A DNA stretch of 64,000 nt from NCBI RefSeq assembly GCF_900142545.1, contig NZ_FRBF01000007.1, positions 121,939 through 185,938 of the forward strand, read 5' to 3'. This document shows, piece after piece, positions 51,445 through 60,587 of the stretch. The notes beneath the pieces were generated by a model. It was not told the DNA's origin, did not search any database, and saw only the letters and a program-made list of their open reading frames with translations. Source of the DNA: Fibrobacter sp. UWT2 (GTDB lineage: Bacteria > Fibrobacterota > Fibrobacteria > Fibrobacterales > Fibrobacteraceae). The position numbers and the translations under genes are program-made. Each line of letters begins with the position of its first letter. The first letter of the stretch is position 1.

Positions 51445-52671
51445 TTACATTGTCCCTGAATCAAGGCCCTTTACCGCGTAAAACACCCTGGTTCCATCGG
51501 GTTTGAATACGATTGCGATTCCCCCGAGGTAATTCAGCCAATGATTCGTAGAATTCAAGTGATACTTCAAATCGATTTTTCGGTCTGAAGCATACACCAC
51601 CAAAGGCATCATCACCAAATCATGCGACACAAAGAACCCTACTTGCTTTCCCGAATTTTCAAAGGCGGGAATCACATGTTCTTCCAAAAGTTCCGAGCTA
51701 CGTTCTTCCAAGTCATACATGGCATCGGCAAAGCCGCCTTCGTACGCCCACATCGCCGTAAACTTCCAGCCGCCCCCGTTTTTATCGCGGACGTCCTTGT
51801 AAGCGGAATCGTTCTTTATGAACCAATCGTCGTTCAGCGCCGGAATCGTATCGGCAAGCGTATCGAGTTCGCCGCGGCCCTTGGCAATATTGTTGTTCGT
51901 CTGGTGCGCACGAATAAATTCAGACGCTCCGTAATACACCTCGATATCGCCCTTAACGGAATCACGATTGATGGAATCTCTCTGGAGCGATTCCCCGAGT
52001 TTAAACGCCTGCCTTATGCCATTTTCATTCAGCGGGCCCGTCCTAGAATAATCGCTGCCACGTTCGGCATGGCGCAAAATGACAATCAACTTTTCTGTAT
52101 CGGCCAAATTCTTGACGACCGTCTGGACCGGAGTAAAGTCTTCCACATGAGAATCGTCGATATACTTGCGGTTCCAATCGAACTTGCTAGCAAGACGCCA
52201 GAAAAGCGTATTCTTGTCGCAAATGTAATCGCGAAGTTCACCGTTAATGGTCGCAGACTTGATCACGCCCGAATTCAGGGTGTTGCATTCGCCAAAATAA
52301 TGTTCCGGCCCGTACGTAACAACCGAATCAATCACGTTCACGCTATCCTTGATATACAAGGAATCAATCACATGGACACTGTCTATGATATGAATACTGT
52401 CGATTACGTTGATGGCACTGTCGATAATATTCAGACTATCGACCACATGAATGCTATCCAGAACATTCACACTGTCGATCACGTTGACAACATCAATTAC
52501 ATTGACGCTATCCCTAACGCTTACGCTATCGATGATGCGCACGCTGTCGCGCACCACCACCGAATCTCGAACAACTGTTTCTGTATTATCGGTTGCGCTC
52601 GTTGTTTCATCACAACCACAAAGGAGCAGTAGCGCTGCCCCCATTACTCCCATCCAATTTTTTAGGTTCAT
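51445..52671 (-). CDS. Histidine-phosphatase lipoprotein with hexapeptide (V-x-DSV-type) repeat stalk
   Basis: This 408-residue lipoprotein (lipobox LLLCGC) is the shortest of the three tandem paralogues. Residues about 32-120 are an almost perfect hexapeptide repeat of the form I/V-x-DSV/I-x (for example VNVIDSVNVLDSIHVVDS), 14-15 copies, encoded by imperfect 18-base DNA repeats. It would make a regular beta-structured stalk. A short module (DYICDKNTLFWRLA) and then the phosphatase domain follow: LIVILRHAERGS, EFIRAHQTNNNIA and FFVSHDLVMMP. The 'QKGPF' region is absent. It lies 12 bases upstream of the gene at 49819. Confidence 0.87.
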   Translation of the reverse strand: MNLKNWMGVMGAALLLLCGCDETTSATDNTETVVRDSVVVRDSVRIIDSVSVRDSVNVIDVVNVIDSVNVLDSIHVVDSLNIIDSAINVIDSIHIIDSVHVIDSLYIKDSVNVIDSVVTYGPEHYFGECNTLNSGVIKSATINGELRDYICDKNTLFWRLASKFDWNRKYIDDSHVEDFTPVQTVVKNLADTEKLIVILRHAERGSDYSRTGPLNENGIRQAFKLGESLQRDSINRDSVKGDIEVYYGASEFIRAHQTNNNIAKGRGELDTLADTIPALNDDWFIKNDSAYKDVRDKNGGGWKFTAMWAYEGGFADAMYDLEERSSELLEEHVIPAFENSGKQVGFFVSHDLVMMPLVVYASDRKIDLKYHLNSTNHWLNYLGGIAIVFKPDGTRVFYAVKGLDSGTM

Positions 52672-52694
52672 TTTCTCTCTTCTTTAACCTACAG

Positions 52695-55115
52695 TTACAT
52701 CGTCATCGTGCCGGATTCCAACCCTTTCACGGGCACATAACGAATCTTTCCATCGCTTCCCATAATAATTGCAAGGCCCGCCAAGTAGTTGATCCATTGT
52801 TTGGTATCAAAGTAGCGCAGGTTCACCTTCTTGTCGGTGAAGTACGCCGTGAGCGGAACCACAAACATGTCATGCGAAATGAACACACCCACTTTCTTCA
52901 CTTTCGCAAATTCAGGTTTGATTACTTCGGTAATATACTTTTCGCTGTATTCTTCAAGATCGTAGTAAGCGTCAGTGTAGTCGCCCTTGTACGCATACTG
53001 CGAAGCCACGACCCAGCCGCCGCCATTGTTGCTCTTGTACTGTTCAAGCTTACTGTTGTCCTTCACGTACCATTCGCCGTCAAGGTTTTCGTTAGTATTC
53101 TTTTCAATGCCCGACATACCGGCACCAAGTGCGATGTTTTCACAGGTTTCAAAGCTACGAGTATAAGTCGAATTTGCAAAGTAGATGTCTTCGCCCTTGA
53201 ACTTTTCGCCCACGCTCTTCGACTGGGCCTTACCATCGTCGGTCAAGTGGCCGTTCTTGCCGGTGTCATCGCCGCGCTTGGCGTGGCGCAAGAAGAAGAT
53301 GACCTTTTCGCCCGACTTCAGGCTCTTGTACACATCTTCGATGTCTTCGAATTCCTGAATGTCGTCGCTTGTCGCGGCACGCCACTTCTTGTTTTCATCG
53401 TCGTAAACGTAGTACTTTTCTTTATCGACGCGGCCATTCTTGATTTGGCCCGGATATTCTCCCTTGCCGTAACCATAAGTGTCCTTTTCGACAGCGGTAG
53501 CGGCGCGCCATTCATGTGTATTGGCATCGCAGATAAAGCGGACCGTCGGACCCGGCTGATCGTAGCCGCCCCCGCAGAAATAGGCGCTCAGGCTGTTCGA
53601 AATGCAAAATACCGAATCGGCTTTCTGCGCATTGCAATCACCAAAGTTATAGGCTCTGGACCAGAAACGCTTCAGGTGCTTTTCAAAGTCGGGGACCTCG
53701 CCCATATTCCAGCTGGCGATGTTATTGCGAATCGTTGCGTAAGAACCGCTGGTATCGAGCACCATGAGCCAGTCTGCCAGGTCAGCCTTGGCGTTGTTGT
53801 CGTCCCAGTTGCCGTTACCCTTAATGCGGTCGGCAATACCCGCGGCATAAGAAGTCATCTCGGAACCCGAGCCCTTGCGCTGCATCATGATAGAAATGGC
53901 AAGCAAGGCGCCACTGTATTCGTCACCATCAAAAAGTCCAATATCTTCGGCAGCACGACCATCGGTCGTGAGCGTCTGCTGCTGTTGCCCACCAAAGTTC
54001 CAGCCGCCAAAGCCACCGCCGTTTCCGCCACCAGTGCTACTGGAGCCCGAAGACTTATCCCACTGGATTTCAAAGCTCGAAAGGATTTCACGCAGGGCCT
54101 GAGCCTTGACGGCGCGAATCGGCTGGTTGTTGCCGCTGTTTTCCACGAGCTTAAGCACACGACCCGCTTCCATGTGGGTCAGGATATTCACGTTCACCGT
54201 ATCTTTTTCGGTCACGTCAACCACGGCTTCGAGAGTCACCGGCTTAGAAGAAAGCCCGCCCGTCAGTTCACTGCGGAAATAGCCGTTAGCCTTCACACGC
54301 AAATAGGGCGACACATAGTCTACGCTGTCAAAGCTGTAGTTACCATCGCCATTCAAAATACAAGTCTTGTGGGTACGCTTGGAATCTGCCAAATGTTGCG
54401 TACTGTCAAGTTCGATCAGCTTAATAGATGTACCGTAGCGGAACGGGCCCTTTTCGGCAACGCCCACCAAGTGGGCCCCCACAATGCGCGGTTCTGCCGT
54501 ATCGACGGCGGCTGTATTGACGGTGTTACCGCCACCAAAGCCCCACGGCGAGGTGCCACCACCCGAGCTTGAGCCCTTGTCGTCATCTTCATCTTCGACA
54601 CCCGTGTACATCTTGCCATCGCGGCAAGAAATTCCCGTGGCCTGAGAGACCTCTTCCGAAGGAACCCACTCGCCCGCCAGGCAGAAATACAGAACGTTTT
54701 CGCTCTTGACCAGGAAGGATTCGCCCTCGCTTTGGGCAGTACATTCCGGCAAGGCATCTACATCGACCACAGCCGTGGAATCTTCAATAACCGGATCTTC
54801 AATACCGACAACCGCACCCGTGGAGGAACTCGACGTGTTCGGATTGTCTGGGTCACTCAGATTGCCCGATTCACCCGGTTTGTCCGAATCCGCAGCACTC
54901 GAAATGGGGCGGCCCAAAGAATCTCGTTGGACTACAGCGCTAGAGTTTTTATCCCCGCGATGGGAGCCACTACCGCTGGAATTAGGATCGTCATATTCGT
55001 CATCATATTCATCGTCAGGATCATATTCTTCATTCGAAGAAGACGAACTACCGGAACACGCCTGCAAAGAGAAGGCGAACCAAGCAGAGACTATAATCCA
55101 AAATAGGCGATTCAT
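52695..55115 (-). CDS. Large lipoprotein: acidic linker, 'QKGPF' domain and histidine phosphatase
   Basis: This 806-residue lipoprotein (lipobox LQACS; ATG at 55115) has the most complete architecture of the set. After the Cys come Ser, Asp/Glu/Tyr and SSSS-rich linkers, a small module (FLVKSENVLYFCLAGEWVPS), then the 'QKGPF' domain (VAEKGPFRYGTSIKLIELD; NVNILTHMEAGRVLKLVE) interrupted by a Gly/Gln-rich loop, then LLAISIMMQR and the aromatic module (VRFICDANTHEWRAAT; YYVYDDENKKWRAAT). The phosphatase domain closes it: VIFFLRHAKRGDD, YTRSFETCENIALG and VFISHDMFVVP. All catalytic residues are present. First gene of the operon. Confidence 0.86.
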   Translation of the reverse strand: MNRLFWIIVSAWFAFSLQACSGSSSSSNEEYDPDDEYDDEYDDPNSSGSGSHRGDKNSSAVVQRDSLGRPISSAADSDKPGESGNLSDPDNPNTSSSSTGAVVGIEDPVIEDSTAVVDVDALPECTAQSEGESFLVKSENVLYFCLAGEWVPSEEVSQATGISCRDGKMYTGVEDEDDDKGSSSGGGTSPWGFGGGNTVNTAAVDTAEPRIVGAHLVGVAEKGPFRYGTSIKLIELDSTQHLADSKRTHKTCILNGDGNYSFDSVDYVSPYLRVKANGYFRSELTGGLSSKPVTLEAVVDVTEKDTVNVNILTHMEAGRVLKLVENSGNNQPIRAVKAQALREILSSFEIQWDKSSGSSSTGGGNGGGFGGWNFGGQQQQTLTTDGRAAEDIGLFDGDEYSGALLAISIMMQRKGSGSEMTSYAAGIADRIKGNGNWDDNNAKADLADWLMVLDTSGSYATIRNNIASWNMGEVPDFEKHLKRFWSRAYNFGDCNAQKADSVFCISNSLSAYFCGGGYDQPGPTVRFICDANTHEWRAATAVEKDTYGYGKGEYPGQIKNGRVDKEKYYVYDDENKKWRAATSDDIQEFEDIEDVYKSLKSGEKVIFFLRHAKRGDDTGKNGHLTDDGKAQSKSVGEKFKGEDIYFANSTYTRSFETCENIALGAGMSGIEKNTNENLDGEWYVKDNSKLEQYKSNNGGGWVVASQYAYKGDYTDAYYDLEEYSEKYITEVIKPEFAKVKKVGVFISHDMFVVPLTAYFTDKKVNLRYFDTKQWINYLAGLAIIMGSDGKIRYVPVKGLESGTMTM

Positions 55116-55256
55116 ATTCGTCGTTCCTAAAATTATTCGCAATATAACAAGAAACTACTTTATTTTCAACGAAAAAGCCAACAGAATCTACCAAAGACAC
55201 CCGCCAAAACAGGGGCAATGAGTAGAATCACAAAAAAACTGCAAAAACGGAACTTT

Positions 55257-56744
55257 TTAGCGCATTTTTCCGGTTTCGAGGAACCTAGAATGCATCTCGA
55301 ATGCCCTATCAAGGGCAAGAGGCATATGAACGGCCTTGGCGTGCTTTAGGCTGTATTCCAAGAAATCGGTGAGCGGTTCGCGGAAATCCGGATGGGCGCA
55401 ATTCTTGATAATGAGTCTTGCACGGTCTTCTGCCGAAAGGCCTCGCAAGTCAGCAAGTCCCTGTTCCGTCACAAAGACCATGGTGTCGTGATCCGTCTGG
55501 TCCACGTGACTCACGTAAGGCACAATGGAACTGATGGCACCGTTCTTGGCCACCGACGGCGTCAAGAAAAAGCCCAAGTAGCAGTTGCGGGCAAAGTCCG
55601 CCGAGCCACCGATTCCGTTCATCATCGAAGAGCCTGTCACAAGGCTGCTGTTCACATTTCCAAAAATGTCGGCTTCAAGCGCCGTGTTCATGGATATCAC
55701 GCCCACGCGACGAATCACGTCGGGGCTGTTGCTCACTTCTTGCTGGCGAAGCACCAGGTGCTTTTTCCAGTCCTTGGCGTTTTCCACGAATTCCTTCTGG
55801 GCGTTTTCAGACAAAGTAAGAGCCGTACCCGAAGCGACACCGAGTTTGCCCTTTTTAAGGAGCGGCAGCACCGCCTCTTGAATCACTTCGGTATACAGGT
55901 CGATTTGGCCCAGGCGATCGTCGCAGGACATGGCGTTCAGAACCGCATTGGCCACCTTGCCGACGCCACTCTGGAAGGCCATTCCCTTGGGAAGCCGGCC
56001 CTTTTTCTCTTCGAAGCTGATAAAGTCCAAAATACGCTGACCGATGTTGGTCGAGATTTCATCCGGTTCTACAAAGGGGCTCACTTCGTCGAGTCTAGAG
56101 GTTTCGACAATGGCAACGACCTTATTCGGGTCGATCTTGACGAATTCGGAACCCACGCGGTCGCCGGCGCTGTAAATGGCGAGCGGCTTTGCATGGGGCG
56201 GAAGTTCGGGCAACGCCACATCGTGGATTCCTACAAAGGAATCGCCAAAGCGGGTGTTCAATTCCAAGATGATTTTCGGCGCCATCTCAAGGTAAGTGAC
56301 CGAATTTCCGCCCGATGTCGACAGACATACCCGACCGTCGCTCATAATGGCAGAAACTTCGACAATGGCGACCGTCGGGGCAGGCAAAGCCCCCGTACGC
56401 ACCAGGTAACCCATCTTGCCCAAGTGTGCGTCGATATACTTGATTTCGCCTGCGTTAATCGCCTTACGCAGACTCGGATTGCTCTGGTAAGGCATCCTGA
56501 GCGATACCGCCTGCGCCCGAGCTAAAGCCCCGTCGCAGCTGTCGCCAGTGGAAGCTCCCGAAAAAAGCGTAACCTTGAAAGGCTTGCCTGCGGCATGTAA
56601 CTTTTCGGCACGCGCGGCCAAAGCCGTGGGCACTTCCTTGGGGTAACCCGCCAAGGTAAATCCAGACACTCCCAGCACATCCCCATCGTTAATCATTGCC
56701 GCGGCATCGGCCGCCGAGCACTTCTTATCGTTAATCCAAGTCAT
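55257..56744 (-). CDS. Acetyl-CoA hydrolase/CoA-transferase family protein
   Basis: This 495-residue protein belongs to the Cat1/ScpC-type acetyl-CoA hydrolase/transferase family, which moves CoA between succinate, acetate, propionate or similar acids. Markers are GVSGFTLAGYPKEVPTALA at the start, FQSGVGKVANAVL, the GIGGSADFARNCYLG segment, and FVTEQGLADLRGLS near the end. I use the ATG at 56744 since the longer frame starts with TTG. The nearby sodium-pump decarboxylase suggests a succinate/propionate branch, but this is inference. It is monocistronic. Confidence 0.9.
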   Translation of the reverse strand: MTWINDKKCSAADAAAMINDGDVLGVSGFTLAGYPKEVPTALAARAEKLHAAGKPFKVTLFSGASTGDSCDGALARAQAVSLRMPYQSNPSLRKAINAGEIKYIDAHLGKMGYLVRTGALPAPTVAIVEVSAIMSDGRVCLSTSGGNSVTYLEMAPKIILELNTRFGDSFVGIHDVALPELPPHAKPLAIYSAGDRVGSEFVKIDPNKVVAIVETSRLDEVSPFVEPDEISTNIGQRILDFISFEEKKGRLPKGMAFQSGVGKVANAVLNAMSCDDRLGQIDLYTEVIQEAVLPLLKKGKLGVASGTALTLSENAQKEFVENAKDWKKHLVLRQQEVSNSPDVIRRVGVISMNTALEADIFGNVNSSLVTGSSMMNGIGGSADFARNCYLGFFLTPSVAKNGAISSIVPYVSHVDQTDHDTMVFVTEQGLADLRGLSAEDRARLIIKNCAHPDFREPLTDFLEYSLKHAKAVHMPLALDRAFEMHSRFLETGKMR

Positions 56745-56781
56745 GCGCAAAAAATAAATACTTTTTTATTTAATTGAGACA

Positions 56782-56810
56782 GGAGATCCCCGATCAAGTC
56801 GGGGAAGACA
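56782..56810. repeat. REP-like palindrome (CCCCGA type)
   Basis: GGAGATCCCCGATCAAGTCG continues as GGGGAAGACA; the stem is CCCCGA-TCAAG-TCGGGG. It ends with a GACA box like the other two elements. Confidence 0.6.
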
Positions 56811-56846
56811 CGCAACAAAGGCCATTCATTTTTTTATTTTCAGTCC

Positions 56847-57260
56847 GTGAAGCATTTCATCAAATACAACTTGATTGGCGTCATGAACACCCTCATTACC
56901 CTGGCATCGGTCTGGGTAATGCACCAGCTTTTAGACTGGAACCTGGAACTTTCCAACTTTCTCGGGTTCATTTTCGGCGCCATCAACAGTTACCTGATGA
57001 ACCGAATCTGGAATTTCAAAAGCCATAACCGCAAGCGTACCGAAGTCATCCGGTTCATTATCGTTTTCGCGGCAGCCTACCTCTTGAACCTCGCCACCCT
57101 CGAAGCGACTGTTTACGCCTTGAACACCGCCTGGTGCAAGCCGTTTACCGACTTCATTTCACAATTCATGAAGCCCGGATTCTTTGCAAACATTGTCGCG
57201 AACGGCGTATACGTCGTTGCAAGCTTTACGCTTTATAAAAAGTGGGTTTTTAAGAAATAA
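56847..57260 (+). CDS. GtrA-family membrane protein
   Basis: This 137-residue protein has four predicted membrane helices and the GtrA-family pattern: FIKYNLIGVMNTLITLASV, FLGFIFGAINSYLMNRIWNF, then RFIIVFAAAYLLNLATL and the C-terminal NGVYVVASFTLYKKWVF. GtrA proteins help flip lipid-linked sugars across the inner membrane for polysaccharide glucosylation. The start is GTG at 56847; the next ATG (56883) would remove part of the first helix. It stands alone with no glycosyltransferase beside it. Confidence 0.88.
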   Translation: MKHFIKYNLIGVMNTLITLASVWVMHQLLDWNLELSNFLGFIFGAINSYLMNRIWNFKSHNRKRTEVIRFIIVFAAAYLLNLATLEATVYALNTAWCKPFTDFISQFMKPGFFANIVANGVYVVASFTLYKKWVFKK

Positions 57261-57263
57261 ATC

Positions 57264-57296
57264 AAAAAAAACGCTCGCCGTTGGCGAGCGTTTTTA
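57264..57296. terminator. Bidirectional terminator between gtrA-like and OmpA genes
   Basis: AACGCTCGCC-GTT-GGCGAGCGTT flanked by A-run and T-run serves both convergent genes. Confidence 0.9.
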
Positions 57297-57317
57297 ATTT
57301 CGGTTTAAGAATTCCGA

Positions 57318-59684
57318 TTAGAACGGTACGAGTTCAACACGGCGGTTCTTGGAGCGGCCCTTCTTCGTCTTGTTGTCGGCGATCGGCTTGTCGGAGCCGA
57401 AGCCCACGGCGCGAACGCGGTCAGAAGAAATACCGTTCTGGATGAAGTAATCCACCACCACCTGGGCACGATCCTGAGAGATCTGCTTGTTGATTTCTTC
57501 GGAGCCCGTATTGTCGGTATGACCCTGGACTTCGATATTGGCGGTGCTGAACTTCTTCATGAGTTTCACGATGTTGTTCAGGGTCTTGTAACTTGCCTTG
57601 GTGAGCTTCTTGGAGCCGCTCTGGAAGTTGATACCCTTCTTCAACTGTTCCAAGTCTTCAGCCTTGTTGAGCGGGCAACCCTTCTTGTCGATACGCACGC
57701 CTTCGAGGGTGTTCGGGCACTTATCGAGGAAGTCAGCCACGCCGTCCTTGTCGCTGTCGACCGGGCAACCAGCGGTGTCAACGGCAGCACCCTTCGGAGT
57801 ATCTGCGCACTTGTCGAGACCGTCGTACACGCCATCCTTGTCAGCGTCAGCAGCGCAACCCAGAGAATCAACAGGCACGCCAGCCTGAGTATTCGGGCAC
57901 TGGTCAATACCATCAGGTACGCCGTCCTTGTCGAAGTCGAGCGGGCAACCGGTATTGTCAACATTCAAGCCGGCCTTGGTATCCGGGCACTTGTCCAAAG
58001 CATCAGGCACGCCATCCTTGTCGGCATCGGCCGGGCAACCGGTAGAATCAACAGCTACGCCCTGCTTGGTGTTCGGGCACTGGTCAGCGGCATCCGGAAT
58101 TCCGTCGCCGTCGAAGTCACCTTCGCAACCTTCGGCATTAACCTGGGCACCTTCGCGGGTATTGGCGCACTTGTCCAAAGCATCGGGCACGCCATCCTTG
58201 TCGGCGTCAGCCGGGCAGCCGAGGGTGTCAACAGCGAGGCCAGCAGCAGTGTTCGGGCACTTATCAAATGCGTCGGCAACGCCGTCCTTGTCAGCATCAG
58301 CCGGGCAACCCGTTTCGTCAACCGGGAGACCAGCAGGCGTATTTTCACACTTGTCGAGACCGTCGTAGACGCCGTCCTTGTCAGTATCCTTCGGGCAACC
58401 CACATCGTCGGCCTTCACGCCTTCGGCAGTGTTCGGGCACTTGTCGAGAGCATCAGGAACGCCATCCTTGTCGAAGTCCGGTTCGCAACCGAGAGAATCA
58501 ACGCTTGCGCCACCGCGAGTATTCGGGCACTTGTCAAGACCATCAAAAATGCCATCCTTGTCGGAATCCTGCGGGCAACCGAGGGAATCAACCACAGCAC
58601 CGGCCGGAGTCTTTTCGCACTGGTCCTTGGCATCAGGTACGCCATCGGCATCGCTGTCGGTCTGTACGTCCTTGACATTGCCACCAAAGCGCCAAGTAAG
58701 GGATGCAGTCACAGCAACCGTCGGAGTCGGGGCGTAGCCGTAGCTGACGTTACCCTCAGAACTGCTGTGACGGACAGTCTGGTACTGCACATTCTTCATT
58801 TCTTCGTCTCTATCGTAGCCAAGGTTAGCCAAGGTACGAATGGCAATATCGGCACCCAAAGCGAGGTCGATGTGCCACGGCAAGTGGAAACGGAGACCAG
58901 GAGTCAAGAGCATCGGGTCGTCCATCGGATCGCGACGGTAGGCACCGTCTTCGATACGCATTTCGCCAGAGAATTCCGTGAAGATATCCAACCAGTCGGT
59001 CGGCATCACGTTCAAGCCCGTGCCATAAACCAAGGTATTGGAACCCTTGTCGGCATAGACAAAGCTTGCATGGGTGTTCCACAAGACCGGCACACCAAGT
59101 GCACCGAAGTTCAAGGAGAGAACCACCGTTCCGGCAAAGTTAATTTCGTTAGAGGTATACGGGTTGGTGTTGCCACCGTCATCGTTCAAGTACCAGGCAT
59201 GACGCGGACGAATGCCCACATTTTCATCACCGGTCGGGAAATAGACATCACCCTGGATAGCGAGGCCAAAGAAACTCTTGGAATCGCCCACGAGACCGGC
59301 CTTCAACCAAACGTTCAGGTCGCCACGGCTAGCCTTCCAGATATCGCCTTCGCCATCGCCCTTCAAGTTGGCATGATCATAGTACAGCGGAAGAGCCACA
59401 CCGAGGTCAATGAAATCCTTCAGACCAATTGCAGCATGGACATTACCCGAAAGAGTACCTGCCGTACCATGGAAAGAACGTTCCTTATTTCCCTGGTTGA
59501 TCACGCCACCACGAGATTGAGACCATGAATCCGTAGAGACATCTCCACCCGTACCGAGTTCAATACCCCACTGACCCAACGTGTAAGCGTTGTGTTGATG
59601 TATACCGGAAGTTCCACCCTGAAGCCCAGACTGGGCAAAGGCAAGACCGCCAGCGACTAGTGATAAAGCAATGACTTTTTTCAT
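57318..59684 (-). CDS. OmpA-family protein with eleven thrombospondin type 3 repeats
   Basis: This 788-residue outer-membrane protein has a signal peptide (ending AFAQ), an N-terminal beta-barrel-like region (about 20-335), eleven tandem 30-residue TSP3 repeats of the form D-x-DxDGVxDxxDxCPNT...GC (about 340-670), and a C-terminal OmpA peptidoglycan-binding domain (about 685-788, with INFQSGSKKLTKAS and VEVQGHTDNTGSEEIN-type strand and the GFGSDKPIADN motif). The repeats bind calcium and form a rigid periplasmic spacer. It would connect the outer membrane to the cell wall. The encoding 90-base DNA repeats span about 57,670-58,665. Confidence 0.92.
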   Translation of the reverse strand: MKKVIALSLVAGGLAFAQSGLQGGTSGIHQHNAYTLGQWGIELGTGGDVSTDSWSQSRGGVINQGNKERSFHGTAGTLSGNVHAAIGLKDFIDLGVALPLYYDHANLKGDGEGDIWKASRGDLNVWLKAGLVGDSKSFFGLAIQGDVYFPTGDENVGIRPRHAWYLNDDGGNTNPYTSNEINFAGTVVLSLNFGALGVPVLWNTHASFVYADKGSNTLVYGTGLNVMPTDWLDIFTEFSGEMRIEDGAYRRDPMDDPMLLTPGLRFHLPWHIDLALGADIAIRTLANLGYDRDEEMKNVQYQTVRHSSSEGNVSYGYAPTPTVAVTASLTWRFGGNVKDVQTDSDADGVPDAKDQCEKTPAGAVVDSLGCPQDSDKDGIFDGLDKCPNTRGGASVDSLGCEPDFDKDGVPDALDKCPNTAEGVKADDVGCPKDTDKDGVYDGLDKCENTPAGLPVDETGCPADADKDGVADAFDKCPNTAAGLAVDTLGCPADADKDGVPDALDKCANTREGAQVNAEGCEGDFDGDGIPDAADQCPNTKQGVAVDSTGCPADADKDGVPDALDKCPDTKAGLNVDNTGCPLDFDKDGVPDGIDQCPNTQAGVPVDSLGCAADADKDGVYDGLDKCADTPKGAAVDTAGCPVDSDKDGVADFLDKCPNTLEGVRIDKKGCPLNKAEDLEQLKKGINFQSGSKKLTKASYKTLNNIVKLMKKFSTANIEVQGHTDNTGSEEINKQISQDRAQVVVDYFIQNGISSDRVRAVGFGSDKPIADNKTKKGRSKNRRVELVPF
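57670..58665 (-). repeat. Eleven 90-base tandem coding repeats
   Basis: The units encode the TSP3 repeats of the OmpA-family protein. They are imperfect at DNA level but keep the GTCAGCATCAGCCGGGCA-like core in several copies. Copy-number change by recombination would keep the reading frame. Confidence 0.85.
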
Positions 59685-59834
59685 TGTATCCCTCGCATGT
59701 CTTTATTACATTTTGTTCTCAATGTAGTATTTTTGCCCAATTAAAGCCCAGTGTGACGCCGCTCACACTCCAAAAAGTGTTTAAAAAATGTAGAATGCAA
59801 CCAAAAGTTTATATAAAACATCAAAATAGCGATT

Positions 59835-60587
59835 ATGGACCCAATTTTATCTATACAAAATATCCGCCGCGACTTTAAAATGGGCGACGAGACGGTCCAC
59901 GCGCTGCGCGGAGTTTCTTTCGACATCTACCCCGGTGAATTCGTGACCATCATGGGCACCAGCGGTTCCGGCAAGTCGACCATGCTGAATATTCTGGGTT
60001 GCATGGACAAGCCGACCTCCGGCGAGTACATTCTAGACGGACAACATACCGAAAAACTGAAGCGCGATGCGCTCGCCAAAATTCGCAGCAAGAAACTCGG
60101 ATTCGTTTTCCAGAGTTACAATTTGCTCAGCCGCACTACAGCTATCGAAAATGTAGAACTCCCCCTGTTATATAATTCCAGCGTGTCTGCCGCAGAACGC
60201 CATCGCCGTGCCATCGAGGCATTAAAAATGGTCGGACTCGAAAGCCGCATGAACCACTTGCCGAACCAGCTTTCGGGCGGCCAGCAACAGCGAGTCGCCA
60301 TTGCACGTGCCCTGGTGAACGATCCTGTCATCATTCTCGCCGACGAAGCCACCGGAAACTTGGATACCCGCACCAGTTACGAAATCATGATGATTTTCCA
60401 GGAGCTGAATCGCCAAGGAAAAACCATCGCCTTCGTGACGCATGAACCCGACATCGCCACCTTTAGTGGGCGCACCATTACGCTGCGTGACGGGCTCCTT
60501 AAGAAAGACGTGAAGAACGAAACCGTGCAAGACGCCAAGGCAGCCTTCGAAGCCCTCCCTCCACCGGAAACGTTTGAGGAGGAATAA
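59835..60587 (+). CDS. ABC transporter ATP-binding protein, MacB/LolD-like
   Basis: This 250-residue ATPase has Walker [10 protein letters not shown], the signature [15 protein letters not shown], and Walker B with [11 protein letters not shown], matching the MacB/LolD branch ([19 protein letters not shown]). The C-terminal extension of about 25 residues is charged. It overlaps the permease start by one base (TAATG), so the two form a translationally coupled transporter half. No periplasmic adaptor gene is seen within the window. Confidence 0.94.
   Translation: MDPILSIQNIRRDFKMGDETVHALRGVSFDIYPGEFVTIMGTSGSGKSTMLNILGCMDKPTSGEYILDGQHTEKLKRDALAKIRSKKLGFVFQSYNLLSRTTAIENVELPLLYNSSVSAAERHRRAIEALKMVGLESRMNHLPNQLSGGQQQRVAIARALVNDPVIILADEATGNLDTRTSYEIMMIFQELNRQGKTIAFVTHEPDIATFSGRTITLRDGLLKKDVKNETVQDAKAAFEALPPPETFEEE

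Noticed and set aside
57670..58665. Regular repeats that might suggest a CRISPR array
   Set aside because: The 90-base period encodes TSP3 protein repeats in frame; there are no constant repeats with variable spacers and no cas genes.
57519..59528. Long plus-strand open frame (669 codons) opposite the OmpA/TSP3 gene
   Set aside because: It arises from codon bias of the repeats on the other strand; no signal, domain or ribosome-binding site supports it.
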